Assembly (NCBI GenBank): GCA_964439215.1
Contig: CAYTNY010000022.1
Location: forward strand, 1 to 28,575
Direction of reading: 5' to 3'
Origin: CAYTNY01 sp964439215
GTDB lineage: Bacteria; Oederibacteriota; PGYV01; CAYTNY01
Length of the DNA: 28,575 bases
In this document: positions 1 through 8,281 of the stretch, one piece after another
How positions within the stretch are numbered: position 1 is the stretch's first letter
Layout: every line of letters begins with the position of its first letter
Program-made: the position numbers and the translations under genes
The notes under the pieces: generated by a model
Told to the model about the DNA's origin: nothing
The model's database searches: none
Seen by the model: only the letters and a program-made list of their open reading frames with translations

Positions 1-15
1 GCGGAGTGTTTTGTG

Positions 16-44
16 TTGTAAAAGCGCATATTTTGTGATATAAA
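16..44 (+). promoter_or_regulatory. Candidate sigma70-type promoter upstream of the UDP-glucose dehydrogenase gene
   Basis: A -35-like box TTGTAA lies at 16-21. After a 17-bp spacer comes a -10-like box TATAAA at 39-44, preceded by a TG at 36-37 as in extended -10 promoters. The surrounding 80 bp are very AT-rich and hold no gene. A strong ribosome binding site, GGAGGAG, follows just before the ATG at 81. The call rests on sequence match alone. The gene could also be read from further upstream, outside the window. Confidence 0.45.
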
Positions 45-80
45 TAAAATCTGATATTTTATAGAAAATGGAGGAGATTT

Positions 81-1367
81 ATGCGGATTTCCGTTATCGG
101 AACAGGATATGTAGGTCTTGTAACAGGTGTTTGTATAGCAGATCTGGGCAATGAAGTTGTATGCATTGATATAGATAAAAAAAAGATAGAAAACCTGAAA
201 AAGAATATCCTGCCTATATACGAACCCGGACTTGAAGAATTGATCAGAAGAAATAAAAAAAGGCTCAAATTCACCACATCTTTGAGCGAAGGCATAAAAA
301 AGTCCGATGTAATCTTTATAGCGGTGGGAACTCCGCCGAAATTAAACGGCGAAGCGGATCTTTCTTATGTGAAAAGCGCGGCTAAAAGCATAGGGAAAAA
401 TTTAAATTCCCGCAAGATCATTGTGGATAAAAGCACTGTGCCCATAGGCATGGGCGATCTGGTGGAAAGTATAATAGAAGACAATGCCCGGCCGAAAGCT
501 GATTTTGATGTTGTTTCGTGTCCGGAGTTTTTAAGGGAAGGCAGCGCGATCCATGATTTCATGAACCCGGACAGGGTTGTAATAGGGGCGAAGAAAAAAG
601 AAGCCGCAAAGGCTGTGGCTGAAATATTCCGTCCGTTGAGTACAAAAATAGTAATTACTGATCTAAGAAGCGCTGAAATGATTAAATACGCTTCTAATTC
701 GTTTCTGGCGACCAAAATATCCTTTATCAACGAGATCGCGAATATATGCGAGCGCGTGGGAGCTGATGTGACCACTGTTGCGGAGGTTGCGGGAATGGAT
801 AAAAGAATAGGCAAATTATTTCTGAATGCGGGTGCGGGATTCGGCGGTTCGTGTTTCCCGAAGGATGTGGCCGCACTTATCAGCATAGCGAGAAACGAAG
901 ACTATGAACCGCTTATTTTAAATTCTGTAATGGAAGTTAACAGGCTGCAGAAAAAACATCTTCTGACTAAGATAAAACAGATGATGGGAACGGTTGAGGG
1001 CAAAAACATAGGGATCCTGGGCATAGCATTCAAGCCGGATACGGATGATATCAGAGAAGCTGTTTCCATTGAAGTCATGAACGCTCTTTTGGAAAAAGGA
1101 TGCAGAATAAAAGCTTATGACCCGGCAGCGATGGGGGCGGCGAAAAAAGAAGTTAAAGGCGTAAAATTTGTAAGTGACGCCTATGCCGCGGCAGAGCAGG
1201 CGGAATGTCTTGTTATTCTGACGGAGTGGAACGAGTTTAAGGAACTGGAGCTTAAAACCATAAAAAAAATAATGAAGAAACCGGTGATAGTTGACGGCAG
1301 AAATATATATGATCCTAAAAAAACAAAAAAACTGGGATTTGAATATACGGGAATGGGCAGGAAATAA
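81..1367 (+). CDS. ugd: UDP-glucose 6-dehydrogenase
   Basis: This enzyme oxidises UDP-glucose to UDP-glucuronate in the cytoplasm with two NAD+, supplying an acidic sugar nucleotide for surface polysaccharides. The 428-aa protein has the usual family length. The N-terminal Rossmann motif GTGYVG is at residues 7-12. The family lysine lies in AEMIKYASN (Lys202), and the catalytic cysteine lies in GFGGSCFPKD (Cys258). A C-terminal NAD/UDP-binding half follows (GILGIAFKPDTDDIREA, then the TEWNEF segment). The ATG at 81 has GGAGGAG a few bases upstream. It opens the co-directional series that later includes two glycosyltransferases. GDP-mannose dehydrogenase is a close relative, but the overall motif pattern fits UDP-glucose dehydrogenase better. 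Confidence 0.93.
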   Translation: MRISVIGTGYVGLVTGVCIADLGNEVVCIDIDKKKIENLKKNILPIYEPGLEELIRRNKKRLKFTTSLSEGIKKSDVIFIAVGTPPKLNGEADLSYVKSAAKSIGKNLNSRKIIVDKSTVPIGMGDLVESIIEDNARPKADFDVVSCPEFLREGSAIHDFMNPDRVVIGAKKKEAAKAVAEIFRPLSTKIVITDLRSAEMIKYASNSFLATKISFINEIANICERVGADVTTVAEVAGMDKRIGKLFLNAGAGFGGSCFPKDVAALISIARNEDYEPLILNSVMEVNRLQKKHLLTKIKQMMGTVEGKNIGILGIAFKPDTDDIREAVSIEVMNALLEKGCRIKAYDPAAMGAAKKEVKGVKFVSDAYAAAEQAECLVILTEWNEFKELELKTIKKIMKKPVIVDGRNIYDPKKTKKLGFEYTGMGRK

Positions 1368-1423
1368 ATGAACGGCGCAAATGCGCCGGTATTCCTGCGG
1401 CCCCTTGAAGCGGAGGCTGGCAA

Positions 1424-1711
1424 ATGGCAAAAAAGAAGAAAAACAAAGAAAACCGGAAAGACAGCAAAGTTAACCGGCAGAAAGAAGATGAAGAATATTC
1501 ACTGAAAGATTATCTTTATATAAATGTGGTTTTCTGGGCGTTTCTGCTTGTTGTTGCCATTGTGGTGTTTTTTACCACCGGAGGAAAATGGGACCCGGTT
1601 ATGAAAAATGTTTTTGCGTTTATATTCCTTGTTTTTGGAGGAGGCTTTCTTTTTGTGTCGCTTTTTGATTATGTATATGAAAGGATGGCCGCAAAAGATG
1701 AGAAAAAATAA
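1424..1711 (+). CDS. Small membrane protein with two predicted transmembrane helices, unknown function
   Basis: This is a 95-aa protein whose family I do not recognise. The first 25 or so residues are almost all charged (Lys, Glu, Arg, Asn). Two hydrophobic segments follow, at about residues 33-51 and 60-80, joined by a short loop (TTGGKWDPVMKN), and the tail is charged. The N-terminus is probably cytoplasmic. A purine-rich GCGGAGG about 10 bases before the ATG can serve as ribosome binding site. It follows ugd after 56 bp that contain a small hairpin (CGGCGC/GCGCCG, 1373-1388) without a T-tract, so read-through is likely. Its end overlaps the next gene by 14 bp, which suggests the two are co-translated and functionally linked. 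Confidence 0.7.
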   Translation: MAKKKKNKENRKDSKVNRQKEDEEYSLKDYLYINVVFWAFLLVVAIVVFFTTGGKWDPVMKNVFAFIFLVFGGGFLFVSLFDYVYERMAAKDEKK

Positions 1712-2366
1712 GAATGTTTTATTCCGCGGCGGCATGATGTTTTTGTGCGCGGTTATGATGTTTTCTTTTTCTGCTTTTGCGCAGACAGAGAATGCAGCGG
1801 AGGCTGCCGGCGCTGATTATTCCGGAGAGATAGAAGGAATAAAGAGCAGCATTGCCGGGCAGGAAAAAGAAATAAAAGATATTGCCGGACAGTACAAAGA
1901 ACTGGGCGATACGCTGAAAAACGCGAAAGAAACCATAAATACAATGCAGGCTGAAATTGATATTATAAAAACGGACATAAAAAGCCTGGAAGAAAGAAGC
2001 ATGGAAATAAAACATCTGATGAAGAATGTCAGCGAGCACAGGCTGAGAATTGAAAATATAGAAGAAAAGCATTCGGAAAACAGGGAAAAACTAAATGAAA
2101 CAGTAATGAAATTTTCGGAGATAGAGCTGATTCTGGAAAAAAGAATAAATAAAATGGAAAGCTGGGACGACATCATCGGCATATTAAAACGGGAAATAAG
2201 CAACAATGAAAGAGAAATAGCCAGGCTCAAAAAGAGCGTGGATGAAATGCAGAGTATGTACGGCGGCAGCGGAAACTTTTTTGATTCTATTGCTCAATGG
2301 CCCTATACGGGAATAACCGCACTGGCTGTTTCGCTGATATCGTTTGCGGTTATAATAGCCAGATAA
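1698..2366 (+). CDS. Exported coiled-coil protein with C-terminal membrane anchor, unknown function
   Basis: This 222-aa protein starts at the ATG at 1698 (MRKNKNVLFR). The frame stays open further upstream, but that part would lie inside the previous gene and would place residues before a clear signal peptide. The signal peptide is about residues 1-28, ending SFSAFA-Q. Residues 42-190 are a long heptad-like helix rich in Glu, Lys and Ile. The last 22 residues (about 201-222) form a transmembrane helix. The topology implies a periplasmic coiled coil tethered to the inner membrane. It overlaps the upstream two-helix protein by 14 bp. I know of no specific family. It could be a spacer or scaffold in the envelope, but this is a guess from shape only. 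Confidence 0.72.
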   Translation: MRKNKNVLFRGGMMFLCAVMMFSFSAFAQTENAAEAAGADYSGEIEGIKSSIAGQEKEIKDIAGQYKELGDTLKNAKETINTMQAEIDIIKTDIKSLEERSMEIKHLMKNVSEHRLRIENIEEKHSENREKLNETVMKFSEIELILEKRINKMESWDDIIGILKREISNNEREIARLKKSVDEMQSMYGGSGNFFDSIAQWPYTGITALAVSLISFAVIIAR

Positions 2367-2388
2367 AATCAGATCTGAGGGAGACTAA

Positions 2389-3252
2389 ATGAGCAGCAGC
2401 ATGACCGGATGGGGCACCTGCAGAGCCTCGGGCTACACCATAAATATCAGAGGCCTTAATTCCAAATTCAGGGAGGTTCTTGTGCATCTTCCTCAGGAAT
2501 TTTTCAGCGCGGAGCCTTATATATATAAATACACGGCCGAAAAAATATCCAGAGGGCGTGTGGATGTTTATATCAACATAGATAAGCCAAATGTAAGAAA
2601 AAAAATAAGACTGAACACGCCTCTTTTTAAAACAGCGTATAAATCATTTAAAAAAATGTTCCTGGAGGCGGGAATAAAGGAAAAAGTGCCGCCTGAAATG
2701 ATATTAAACAGCGTTGAAGGAATTGCGGTCCTTGAAAATGCCGGCGATATGAAAGAGTTCAGATGGGAAAGGATAAAGCCGTATATAGAAAAAGCTCTTG
2801 ACGATTTCATGCGTATGAAGGAAGCGGAAGGGCTGAAACTGGGAAAAGACATAATGAAAAGGGCCGGCATTATAAAAAAAGAAGCCCGGAAAATAAAGGC
2901 CCGATTCGCGGGATTTAAAAAAGAATATGCGCAAAAGACACTGGCAAAAATAGAAAACCTGATGGACAGGGAAAACAGAAAAAAATATCTCAGTTCGGAT
3001 ATTGTTGAAGCGCTGGATAAGCATAATATAACGGAAGAACTGGTGCGGATAAATTCACATCTTTCGCAGCTGGAGCAGATAATAAAAGAAAAAGCGCCTA
3101 ACGGAAGAAAAATTGATTTTATTGCCCAGGAGCTTTATAGAGAATCCAATACAATAGGATCAAAGATTTCTGACGCCGCGGTTGCCCACTGCGTCATTTC
3201 AATGAAGGAAAATACCGAAAAAATAAGAGAACAGTCAATGAATCTTGAGTAA
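2389..3252 (+). CDS. yicC: YicC family protein (putative endoribonuclease)
   Basis: This 287-aa protein has both halves of the YicC family. The N-terminus SSMTGWG is followed by an INIRGLNSKFRE segment, like the family's EIRSVN motif, and by SRGRVDV. The C-terminal DUF1732 part contains RINSHLSQLEQI, then IDFIAQELYRESNTIGSK, and ends in IREQSMNLE. YicC proteins in other bacteria have been linked to RNA cleavage and stationary-phase survival. Length and order match. The ATG at 2389 follows GAGGGAG. It heads the yicC-remA-gmk-rpoZ-coaBC block, an arrangement also found in Firmicutes and other phyla. Confidence 0.93.
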   Translation: MSSSMTGWGTCRASGYTINIRGLNSKFREVLVHLPQEFFSAEPYIYKYTAEKISRGRVDVYINIDKPNVRKKIRLNTPLFKTAYKSFKKMFLEAGIKEKVPPEMILNSVEGIAVLENAGDMKEFRWERIKPYIEKALDDFMRMKEAEGLKLGKDIMKRAGIIKKEARKIKARFAGFKKEYAQKTLAKIENLMDRENRKKYLSSDIVEALDKHNITEELVRINSHLSQLEQIIKEKAPNGRKIDFIAQELYRESNTIGSKISDAAVAHCVISMKENTEKIREQSMNLE

Positions 3253-3272
3253 ACAGCCGGAAAAGGGATGAA

Positions 3273-3557
3273 ATGAGCATACTTAATGTTGGTTTTGACA
3301 ATGCGGTCGTAAAAGAGAGGGTTGTTTCGGTGCTGGCGGTTAATTCCACGCCCGTAAAAAGAATGATAGAGACCGCCGGGAACGCAGGAATGCTCATAGA
3401 CGCGACACGCGGGAAAAAAGTAAAGTCGGTTGTTATAACTGACACAAATCATTATATTATTTCCGCAATACAGCCGGAAACGCTCATCGGAAGGATCACC
3501 GGAAAAGACCGTGATAAAAAGCCGAAAGAAAAAGGAAAGGAACCGGATAAAAAGTGA
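3273..3557 (+). CDS. remA: RemA/DUF370 family DNA-binding-type regulatory protein
   Basis: This 94-aa protein fits the DUF370/RemA family closely. It shows the opening LNVGFDNAVVKERVVSVL, then PVKRMIETA, MLIDATRGKK, VVITDTNHYIISAIQPETL and an arginine near the end of the domain. In Bacillus, RemA activates extracellular-matrix genes by binding DNA. In other phyla the role is unknown, and the place next to gmk is widely conserved. The last 15 residues are a Lys/Glu/Pro-rich tail beyond the usual domain. The stop overlaps the GTG start of the next gene (GTGA at 3554-3557), which implies translational coupling. Confidence 0.9.
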   Translation: MSILNVGFDNAVVKERVVSVLAVNSTPVKRMIETAGNAGMLIDATRGKKVKSVVITDTNHYIISAIQPETLIGRITGKDRDKKPKEKGKEPDKK

Positions 3558-4129
3558 AAAGAGGCATTGTGTATGTTGTTTCAGCGCCTTCAGGGGCGGG
3601 AAAGACCACTGTTATAAAAGAGTTCCTGAAAAAACACAGGCATGATTTTGTGATTTCGGTTTCGGCGACAACAAGGAAGCCGCGCAAAGGCGAAAAGAAC
3701 GGCAAAGATTATTTTTTCTGCAGCAGAGAGGATTTTCTGAGAGATATTAAAAAAGGCGGTTTTCTTGAATACGCGAAAGTTCTGGGGAATTATTACGGCA
3801 CACTCAGGTCAAGCGTGGAAAGCGCCCTTAAAAGAGGAAAAAGTGTTATAATGGATGTTGATGTACAGGGTGCGAGACAGCTGAAAAAAAAGCTGAAAGG
3901 AGATTGTGTTACGGTATTTATACTGCCTCCTTCGTTCAGTGAACTTTCAAAAAGACTGAGGAACAGAAAGACAGAGGATAAAAAAAGCATTGAAAAAAGG
4001 CTGGCGCTCGGAAAAAAAGAAATGAAGGAAAGAAAAAAGTATGATTATGCGGTGATAAACGACAATGTGAAAAAGGCTGCTGATTATATGGATTCTATTT
4101 ACAGGCTGGAAAAAGAGGAACGGAAATAA
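3554..4129 (+). CDS. gmk: Guanylate kinase
   Basis: Guanylate kinase converts GMP and ATP to GDP and ADP, an essential step in purine nucleotide supply. This 191-aa protein has the P-loop SAPSGAGKTT at residues 10-19. It also has the GMP-binding region (SATTRKPRKGEKNGKDYFF), the LEYAKVLGNYYGT segment and DVDVQGARQLKKK, all typical of Gmk. The start is a GTG whose last two bases are part of the remA stop codon. The purine-rich GGAAAGGAA a little upstream is a plausible ribosome binding site. A 69-bp gap with one weak hairpin (GTTTCC/GGAAAC) follows before rpoZ. Confidence 0.96.
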   Translation: MKRGIVYVVSAPSGAGKTTVIKEFLKKHRHDFVISVSATTRKPRKGEKNGKDYFFCSREDFLRDIKKGGFLEYAKVLGNYYGTLRSSVESALKRGKSVIMDVDVQGARQLKKKLKGDCVTVFILPPSFSELSKRLRNRKTEDKKSIEKRLALGKKEMKERKKYDYAVINDNVKKAADYMDSIYRLEKEERK

Positions 4130-4198
4130 AAAGAGCCGGTTTCCGGGCGATTTGGGAAACGGGCGAAAAAAAACGGTATATAAAATCAGGAGGATGAA

Positions 4199-4426
4199 AT
4201 GAAAAAGGTTGATTTTTCAATTGAGGATTTTAAAGAGAAAATGCCGAACAAGTACGCGGCAACACTTGTGGTTGCAAGCAGGGCAAAGGCTATAAAAGAA
4301 AACCCGGGTGATATTGAAGATGATGAAAGAAAACTCAAACCCACAACGGCTGCGGTGAAGGAATTCAAGGAAGACAGGCTTAAATTTGATAAATTTGACG
4401 TGACAAAGATAAATCTGGAGGATTAA
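4199..4426 (+). CDS. rpoZ: DNA-directed RNA polymerase omega subunit
   Basis: The omega subunit helps fold and assemble RNA polymerase beta'. The 75-aa protein has the omega signature NKYAATLVVASRAKAI (residues 17-32) and the later KPTTAAVKEF segment that matches the family's Kpv..AleEi region. The region between these two is acidic (DIEDDERK). The ribosome binding site AGGAGG sits 5 bases before the ATG. Its place between gmk and coaBC is the usual one and supports the call. The stop codon shares one base with the next start (TAATG). Confidence 0.9.
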   Translation: MKKVDFSIEDFKEKMPNKYAATLVVASRAKAIKENPGDIEDDERKLKPTTAAVKEFKEDRLKFDKFDVTKINLED

Positions 4427-5619
4427 TGAAAAAAGTGGTGCTCGGCATAACCGCGGGCATAGCGGCATACAGGGCGGCGGATATTGCGGGGGGTCTGTCA
4501 AAGCAGGGTTTTGATGTAAGCTGTATTATGACAGAAAAGGCGAAAGAATTTATAACGCCGCTTACACTGAGAGTTTTATCCCGCAATCCCGTGTATGATG
4601 ATCTGTTTTATGAGGCGAAAATGCCCGGAGCGCCGGTGAAGCATATAGACCTTGCCCAGAACTGCGACCTGATCCTGATCGCGCCGGCAACCGCGAACTT
4701 TATAGGCAAAACCGCAAACGGCATAGCGGATGACCTTCTTACCACGGTTGTTATGGCATCAGATAAGCCTGTGCTTATCGTACCGGCCATGAATACAAAA
4801 ATGTGGCAAAACCCCATAGTGCAGGAAAATGTAAAAAAACTCAAAAGTCAGGGATATTATTTTATAGGGCCCGCCGGGGGGCGGCTTGCGTGCGGCGGCG
4901 AGGGCGAGGGGCATATAGAGGATACGGAGAAGATAATAAAGGCGGTTGCGTCCCGGTTAAAAAAAAACAAGAAAAATAAGACAGTGCTTATAACTTCGGG
5001 GGCTACAAGGGAATATATTGATGATGTCAGATTTATTTCAAATCCTTCCACGGGAAAAACCGGGTTTTATCTCGCAATTGAAGCGGAGAAAAGAGGCTAT
5101 GAAGTAATATTTATTACGGGAAAAACAGGAAAGACTCCTCCGGCCGGAAAGATCATAAAAACCGAAAGCGCCGCGGATATGTCTGATGCGGTGAAAAAAT
5201 ATTATAAAAAAGCGGATATAATAATAGGCGCTGCCGCAGTGGGGGATTTTACCGCGGAAAGAAAAGCAGGTAAAATAAGCAGGCTCGCGAAAAACGGGAA
5301 AAAACAGGATGTCAGGATTAAGCTGGCCCCCACAAAAGACATACTTGCGGAAACAGGAAAAAACAAGGGATCCCGCTTTATTGCGGGTTTTTCGGCGGAA
5401 AGCGGGGCGGATCTGGAAAAAACATATGAAAAAATAAAACGCAAAAATCTTGATATGATAATATTCAATGACATTTCGAAAAAAAACTGCGGATTTGAAG
5501 GGGATGAAAACAGCATAAAGATAATAAACAGGAATAAAAAGACGGTTTTCAGCGGAAAAGGAGAAAAAAGCCGGCTCGCTGAAGTTATTTTTGACGCAAT
5601 TGAAAAAAAAGGTGTGTAA
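4426..5619 (+). CDS. coaBC: Bifunctional phosphopantothenoylcysteine decarboxylase / phosphopantothenate-cysteine ligase
   Basis: CoaBC carries out two steps of coenzyme A synthesis. The CoaB half joins 4'-phosphopantothenate to cysteine, and the flavin-dependent CoaC half decarboxylates the product. In this 397-aa protein the CoaC half (residues 1-175) has GITAGIAAYRAADI, the active-site histidine in VKHIDL (His73), the PAMNTKMW motif (120-127) and the Cys156 in GRLACGGEGEGH. The CoaB half begins at about residue 184 with ITSGATREYIDDVRFISN, followed by GAAAVGDF, KDILA and GFSAES. The second domain's PSTGKTG differs slightly from the usual SSGKMG. It starts one base inside the rpoZ stop codon, so the two genes are coupled. 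Confidence 0.96.
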   Translation: MKKVVLGITAGIAAYRAADIAGGLSKQGFDVSCIMTEKAKEFITPLTLRVLSRNPVYDDLFYEAKMPGAPVKHIDLAQNCDLILIAPATANFIGKTANGIADDLLTTVVMASDKPVLIVPAMNTKMWQNPIVQENVKKLKSQGYYFIGPAGGRLACGGEGEGHIEDTEKIIKAVASRLKKNKKNKTVLITSGATREYIDDVRFISNPSTGKTGFYLAIEAEKRGYEVIFITGKTGKTPPAGKIIKTESAADMSDAVKKYYKKADIIIGAAAVGDFTAERKAGKISRLAKNGKKQDVRIKLAPTKDILAETGKNKGSRFIAGFSAESGADLEKTYEKIKRKNLDMIIFNDISKKNCGFEGDENSIKIINRNKKTVFSGKGEKSRLAEVIFDAIEKKGV

Positions 5620-7221
5620 GTGAAACCGTTAATCACAGCGGCTGTTTTTTTGACGGTTGTTTCCTGCGTTCAGGCATACGCGGCAGCCGGCGTGCACGCG
5701 GGACCCGGAAAAAATACAAGGCTGATAGTAAGTTTTAAAGACAAAATAACAAATGCGCAGAAAAAGACATTTGCGTCTGAACATAATATAAAAGATACCG
5801 AGAAAGAATCCATGATACAATTTCTGGAAAACAAGCACGGCTTAAAAAGAAAAAGCGTGCATAAAGGAGCTTTTTCTTTTTATGTTTATGAGGTTTCGGC
5901 CGCCGGCGCCGATGCGCTTATAAAAACCTTAAATAATGAAAGTATAATTGAATATGCCGAATATGACCGTATGCGTTATGCTTTTGCGGCGCCGGATGAT
6001 TATTATCTTACGCAGGGGGAACAGTGGTGGTATAATAAAATATCAGCTTCAGCCGCGTATGACGCGGGGCTTATGCCGGGTGATGTGCAGGGAAATATAA
6101 TAGCCGCTGTTCTGGATTCGGGCCTTTATGATGAACATCCTGATATAACCGGACTTACGGTAAATGGATATAATATAATAGATGATAACTATGATACTTC
6201 GGACCGCGACAGTGATCCCTGTCCTTATTCGGGGCACGGCACGATGGTATCGGGAATAATCGCGGCAAATACAAATAACGGCGCGGGTATTGCGGGAACC
6301 GGCTTTTCCACCGGCAATGCAAGGGTGCTTGTTATGCCTGTTGTTGTTCTTTCTTCCGAAGGAACGGGTTTTGATTCTGATATTTATAAGGGCCTTGAAT
6401 TTGCGGCTGACAGCGGAGCGGACATAATAAACTGCAGTTTTGGCGGGCCGGGATCAAGCAGGACCATAGAAAACGGAGTCAATTACGCTTTTGAAAAAGG
6501 GGTTCTTGTTATTGCCGCGTCCGGCAATTCCGGGGAGCAGGAAAATTACTATCCCGCGGCATATTCAAATGTAATAAGCGCGGGTTCGCTGGATCGGAAC
6601 GACGCTAAAAGTTCTTTTTCCACATGGGGCAAAATTGATGTTTCCGCGCCGGGAGAATATATAATGACGCTTACAAGATGTTCTTCGGACCCCTATAAAA
6701 TAGTGTCGGGCACGTCTTTTGCGGCGCCGATGGTGTCAGGAGCGGCCGCGCTTGTTATGATGAAATTCCGTGATACTGATATGGGGCAGGTTCGCAGCAG
6801 AATAGAACAGTCCGCGGATGATGTCGGAGACGCCGGTTTTGATTCAAAAACAGGCTGGGGAAGGATAAATGTTTACAGGGCGCTTTTAACAGATTATAAC
6901 TCGTATCCGCCCGCGCCGGAAGACGGAAAAACAAAAACGTATAACTGGCCGAATCCGTTTTCACCGCAGAGAAATATACATACGAACATAACATTTTTTC
7001 TGGATGAAGTGAAAGAAATTGAGATTATTATATTTGACGCCGGAGGCGGCGTGGTGAAAAGAATAACCCCGGATACCGGCGGTATGATAGAAGGCGGAAA
7101 TACGGTTTCCTGGGACGGGAAAAACGAGAACGGCCGGGCCGCGGGGAACGGGACGTATTTTTACGTAATCAGATCACAGGGGCGGGTAATCGGAAAAAAC
7201 CGGATAACTATTCTTAAATAA
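5620..7221 (+). CDS. Secreted subtilisin-like serine protease (S8) with C-terminal FlgD-like/sorting-type domain
   Basis: This 533-aa exported protease has a signal peptide (about residues 1-22) and an I9-like pro-region (about 30-120). The S8 catalytic domain carries the full triad: Asp166 in VLDSG, His206 in SGHGT and Ser366 in SGTSFAAPM. The oxyanion asparagine lies in AASGNSG. From Tyr441 a beta-rich domain begins with YNWPNPFSP, runs through WDGKNENGR and GNGTYFYV, and ends GKNRITILK. This matches the FlgD-Ig-like / type IX-like sorting domains found at the C-termini of many secreted proteins. The GTG start directly abuts the coaBC stop, with GAAAAAAAAGGTG upstream rather than a strong ribosome site. 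The next gene encodes a PorV-like barrel. Confidence 0.92.
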   Translation: MKPLITAAVFLTVVSCVQAYAAAGVHAGPGKNTRLIVSFKDKITNAQKKTFASEHNIKDTEKESMIQFLENKHGLKRKSVHKGAFSFYVYEVSAAGADALIKTLNNESIIEYAEYDRMRYAFAAPDDYYLTQGEQWWYNKISASAAYDAGLMPGDVQGNIIAAVLDSGLYDEHPDITGLTVNGYNIIDDNYDTSDRDSDPCPYSGHGTMVSGIIAANTNNGAGIAGTGFSTGNARVLVMPVVVLSSEGTGFDSDIYKGLEFAADSGADIINCSFGGPGSSRTIENGVNYAFEKGVLVIAASGNSGEQENYYPAAYSNVISAGSLDRNDAKSSFSTWGKIDVSAPGEYIMTLTRCSSDPYKIVSGTSFAAPMVSGAAALVMMKFRDTDMGQVRSRIEQSADDVGDAGFDSKTGWGRINVYRALLTDYNSYPPAPEDGKTKTYNWPNPFSPQRNIHTNITFFLDEVKEIEIIIFDAGGGVVKRITPDTGGMIEGGNTVSWDGKNENGRAAGNGTYFYVIRSQGRVIGKNRITILK

Positions 7222-7240
7222 ACAGAAAAAGGCAGGTATA

Positions 7241-8281
7241 ATGGCGAAAGCAAAAAAAACAGTCCTTACAGTTTTTTTTATACTGGCGGCCGCGGCAGCC
7301 AGCCGCGCCGGTTCGGGCGGAGAGCCCATGGCGTTTTTAAAGAACGGCCTCGGTGTCAGAGCCATCGGCATGGGTGCGGCATTCACCGCTGTTGCGGATG
7401 ACCTTTCAGGTGTTTTTTATAATCCCGCGGGAACTATACGCCTGAAGGACCTGCAGCTTATGGCAGAGTCTCATTTTATGAGTTACGGCAGAAGCGTCGG
7501 TTTTATATCAATAGGAAAGCCTTTTGCCCTGGAGGAAAACCTGTATTCAATATCATTATCGTGGCTCAACGCTTCAGCCGGAGATGATCTGGAATACAGA
7601 AGTACAAATTCCTATGAACCTGAAAGATATTTTTCCGATACATCCAATATTTTTCTTTTTAATGTTTCTACGGTCCTGAGCCGGGATTTTGCTATAGGCG
7701 GAAATGTGAAAATATTCATTAATAATATAGATGCGGCAAGAGGTACCGGTGTAGGGTTTGATCTGGGTTTTATAACCGAGCCTTTTGAGGATTTCAGGGC
7801 CGGCTGCGGATTTTCAAACATAAGCACGAACATTGCGTGGGACAACGGATCTGAAGTGGAAAATGTGCCGATTGTTTTTAACGGCGGTGTATCATACGTA
7901 TTATCGGATCTTAAGGGAATAAAAGGTTTTGATATAAGAGCAGCTGCTGATGTCCTGTATACAGGATTTGATGTTTTTAAAATAAAAGCCGGAATAGAGG
8001 CAGGCATGAGAGATTTTGTATTTCTGCGTGCGGGCTATAACGACACGCTTTCAATGGGGCTGGGCATAATACTGAGTCCTACGGAAGTATTTACCGTGAA
8101 GTGTGATTATGCTTTTGTCCCGGATACAGCGGAGGCCGGAAGCGGTTTAAATCACAGAATAGGAATGAAGCTTGATTATATTTTTCCTCATTTTGGCAGA
8201 AAAGTGGAAGACAAGCACGGAAATATCGTGAGGCCGGATGAAGAAGACGGTGAATCCGGGGCGCAGGAGTATGAATGGTGA
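7241..8281 (+). CDS. PorV/PorQ family (UPF0164) outer-membrane beta-barrel protein
   Basis: This 346-aa protein has a signal peptide (about residues 1-23). It then carries the family's N-terminal signature, GLGVRAIGMGAAFTAVADDLSGVFYNPAG, read here in pieces: a GxRAxGMG motif, the ADD and the YNPAG. The rest alternates short hydrophobic and polar stretches with aromatic ends, typical of outer-membrane strands. The C-terminal 25 residues are charged and probably periplasmic. PorV is the shuttle protein of the type IX system in Bacteroidetes, but many members of this wide family occur without a known system. The ATG at 7241 follows AGGCAGG. Its place right after a protease with a sorting-type domain is suggestive of a cargo/shuttle pair. 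Confidence 0.82.
   Translation: MAKAKKTVLTVFFILAAAAASRAGSGGEPMAFLKNGLGVRAIGMGAAFTAVADDLSGVFYNPAGTIRLKDLQLMAESHFMSYGRSVGFISIGKPFALEENLYSISLSWLNASAGDDLEYRSTNSYEPERYFSDTSNIFLFNVSTVLSRDFAIGGNVKIFINNIDAARGTGVGFDLGFITEPFEDFRAGCGFSNISTNIAWDNGSEVENVPIVFNGGVSYVLSDLKGIKGFDIRAAADVLYTGFDVFKIKAGIEAGMRDFVFLRAGYNDTLSMGLGIILSPTEVFTVKCDYAFVPDTAEAGSGLNHRIGMKLDYIFPHFGRKVEDKHGNIVRPDEEDGESGAQEYEW

Noticed and set aside
1371..1390. CGGCGC/GCGCCG hairpin after ugd as a terminator
   Set aside because: The stem is only 6 bp and no T-tract follows, while the next gene is close and co-directional.
365..1430. Minus-strand open frames of 170-173 codons opposite ugd
   Set aside because: They are antisense to a well-recognised enzyme, with no start signals and no domain.
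4130..4198. Possible terminator or riboswitch between gmk and rpoZ
   Set aside because: There is only a 6-bp imperfect stem followed by A-rich sequence. The spacing and gene order fit continued transcription.
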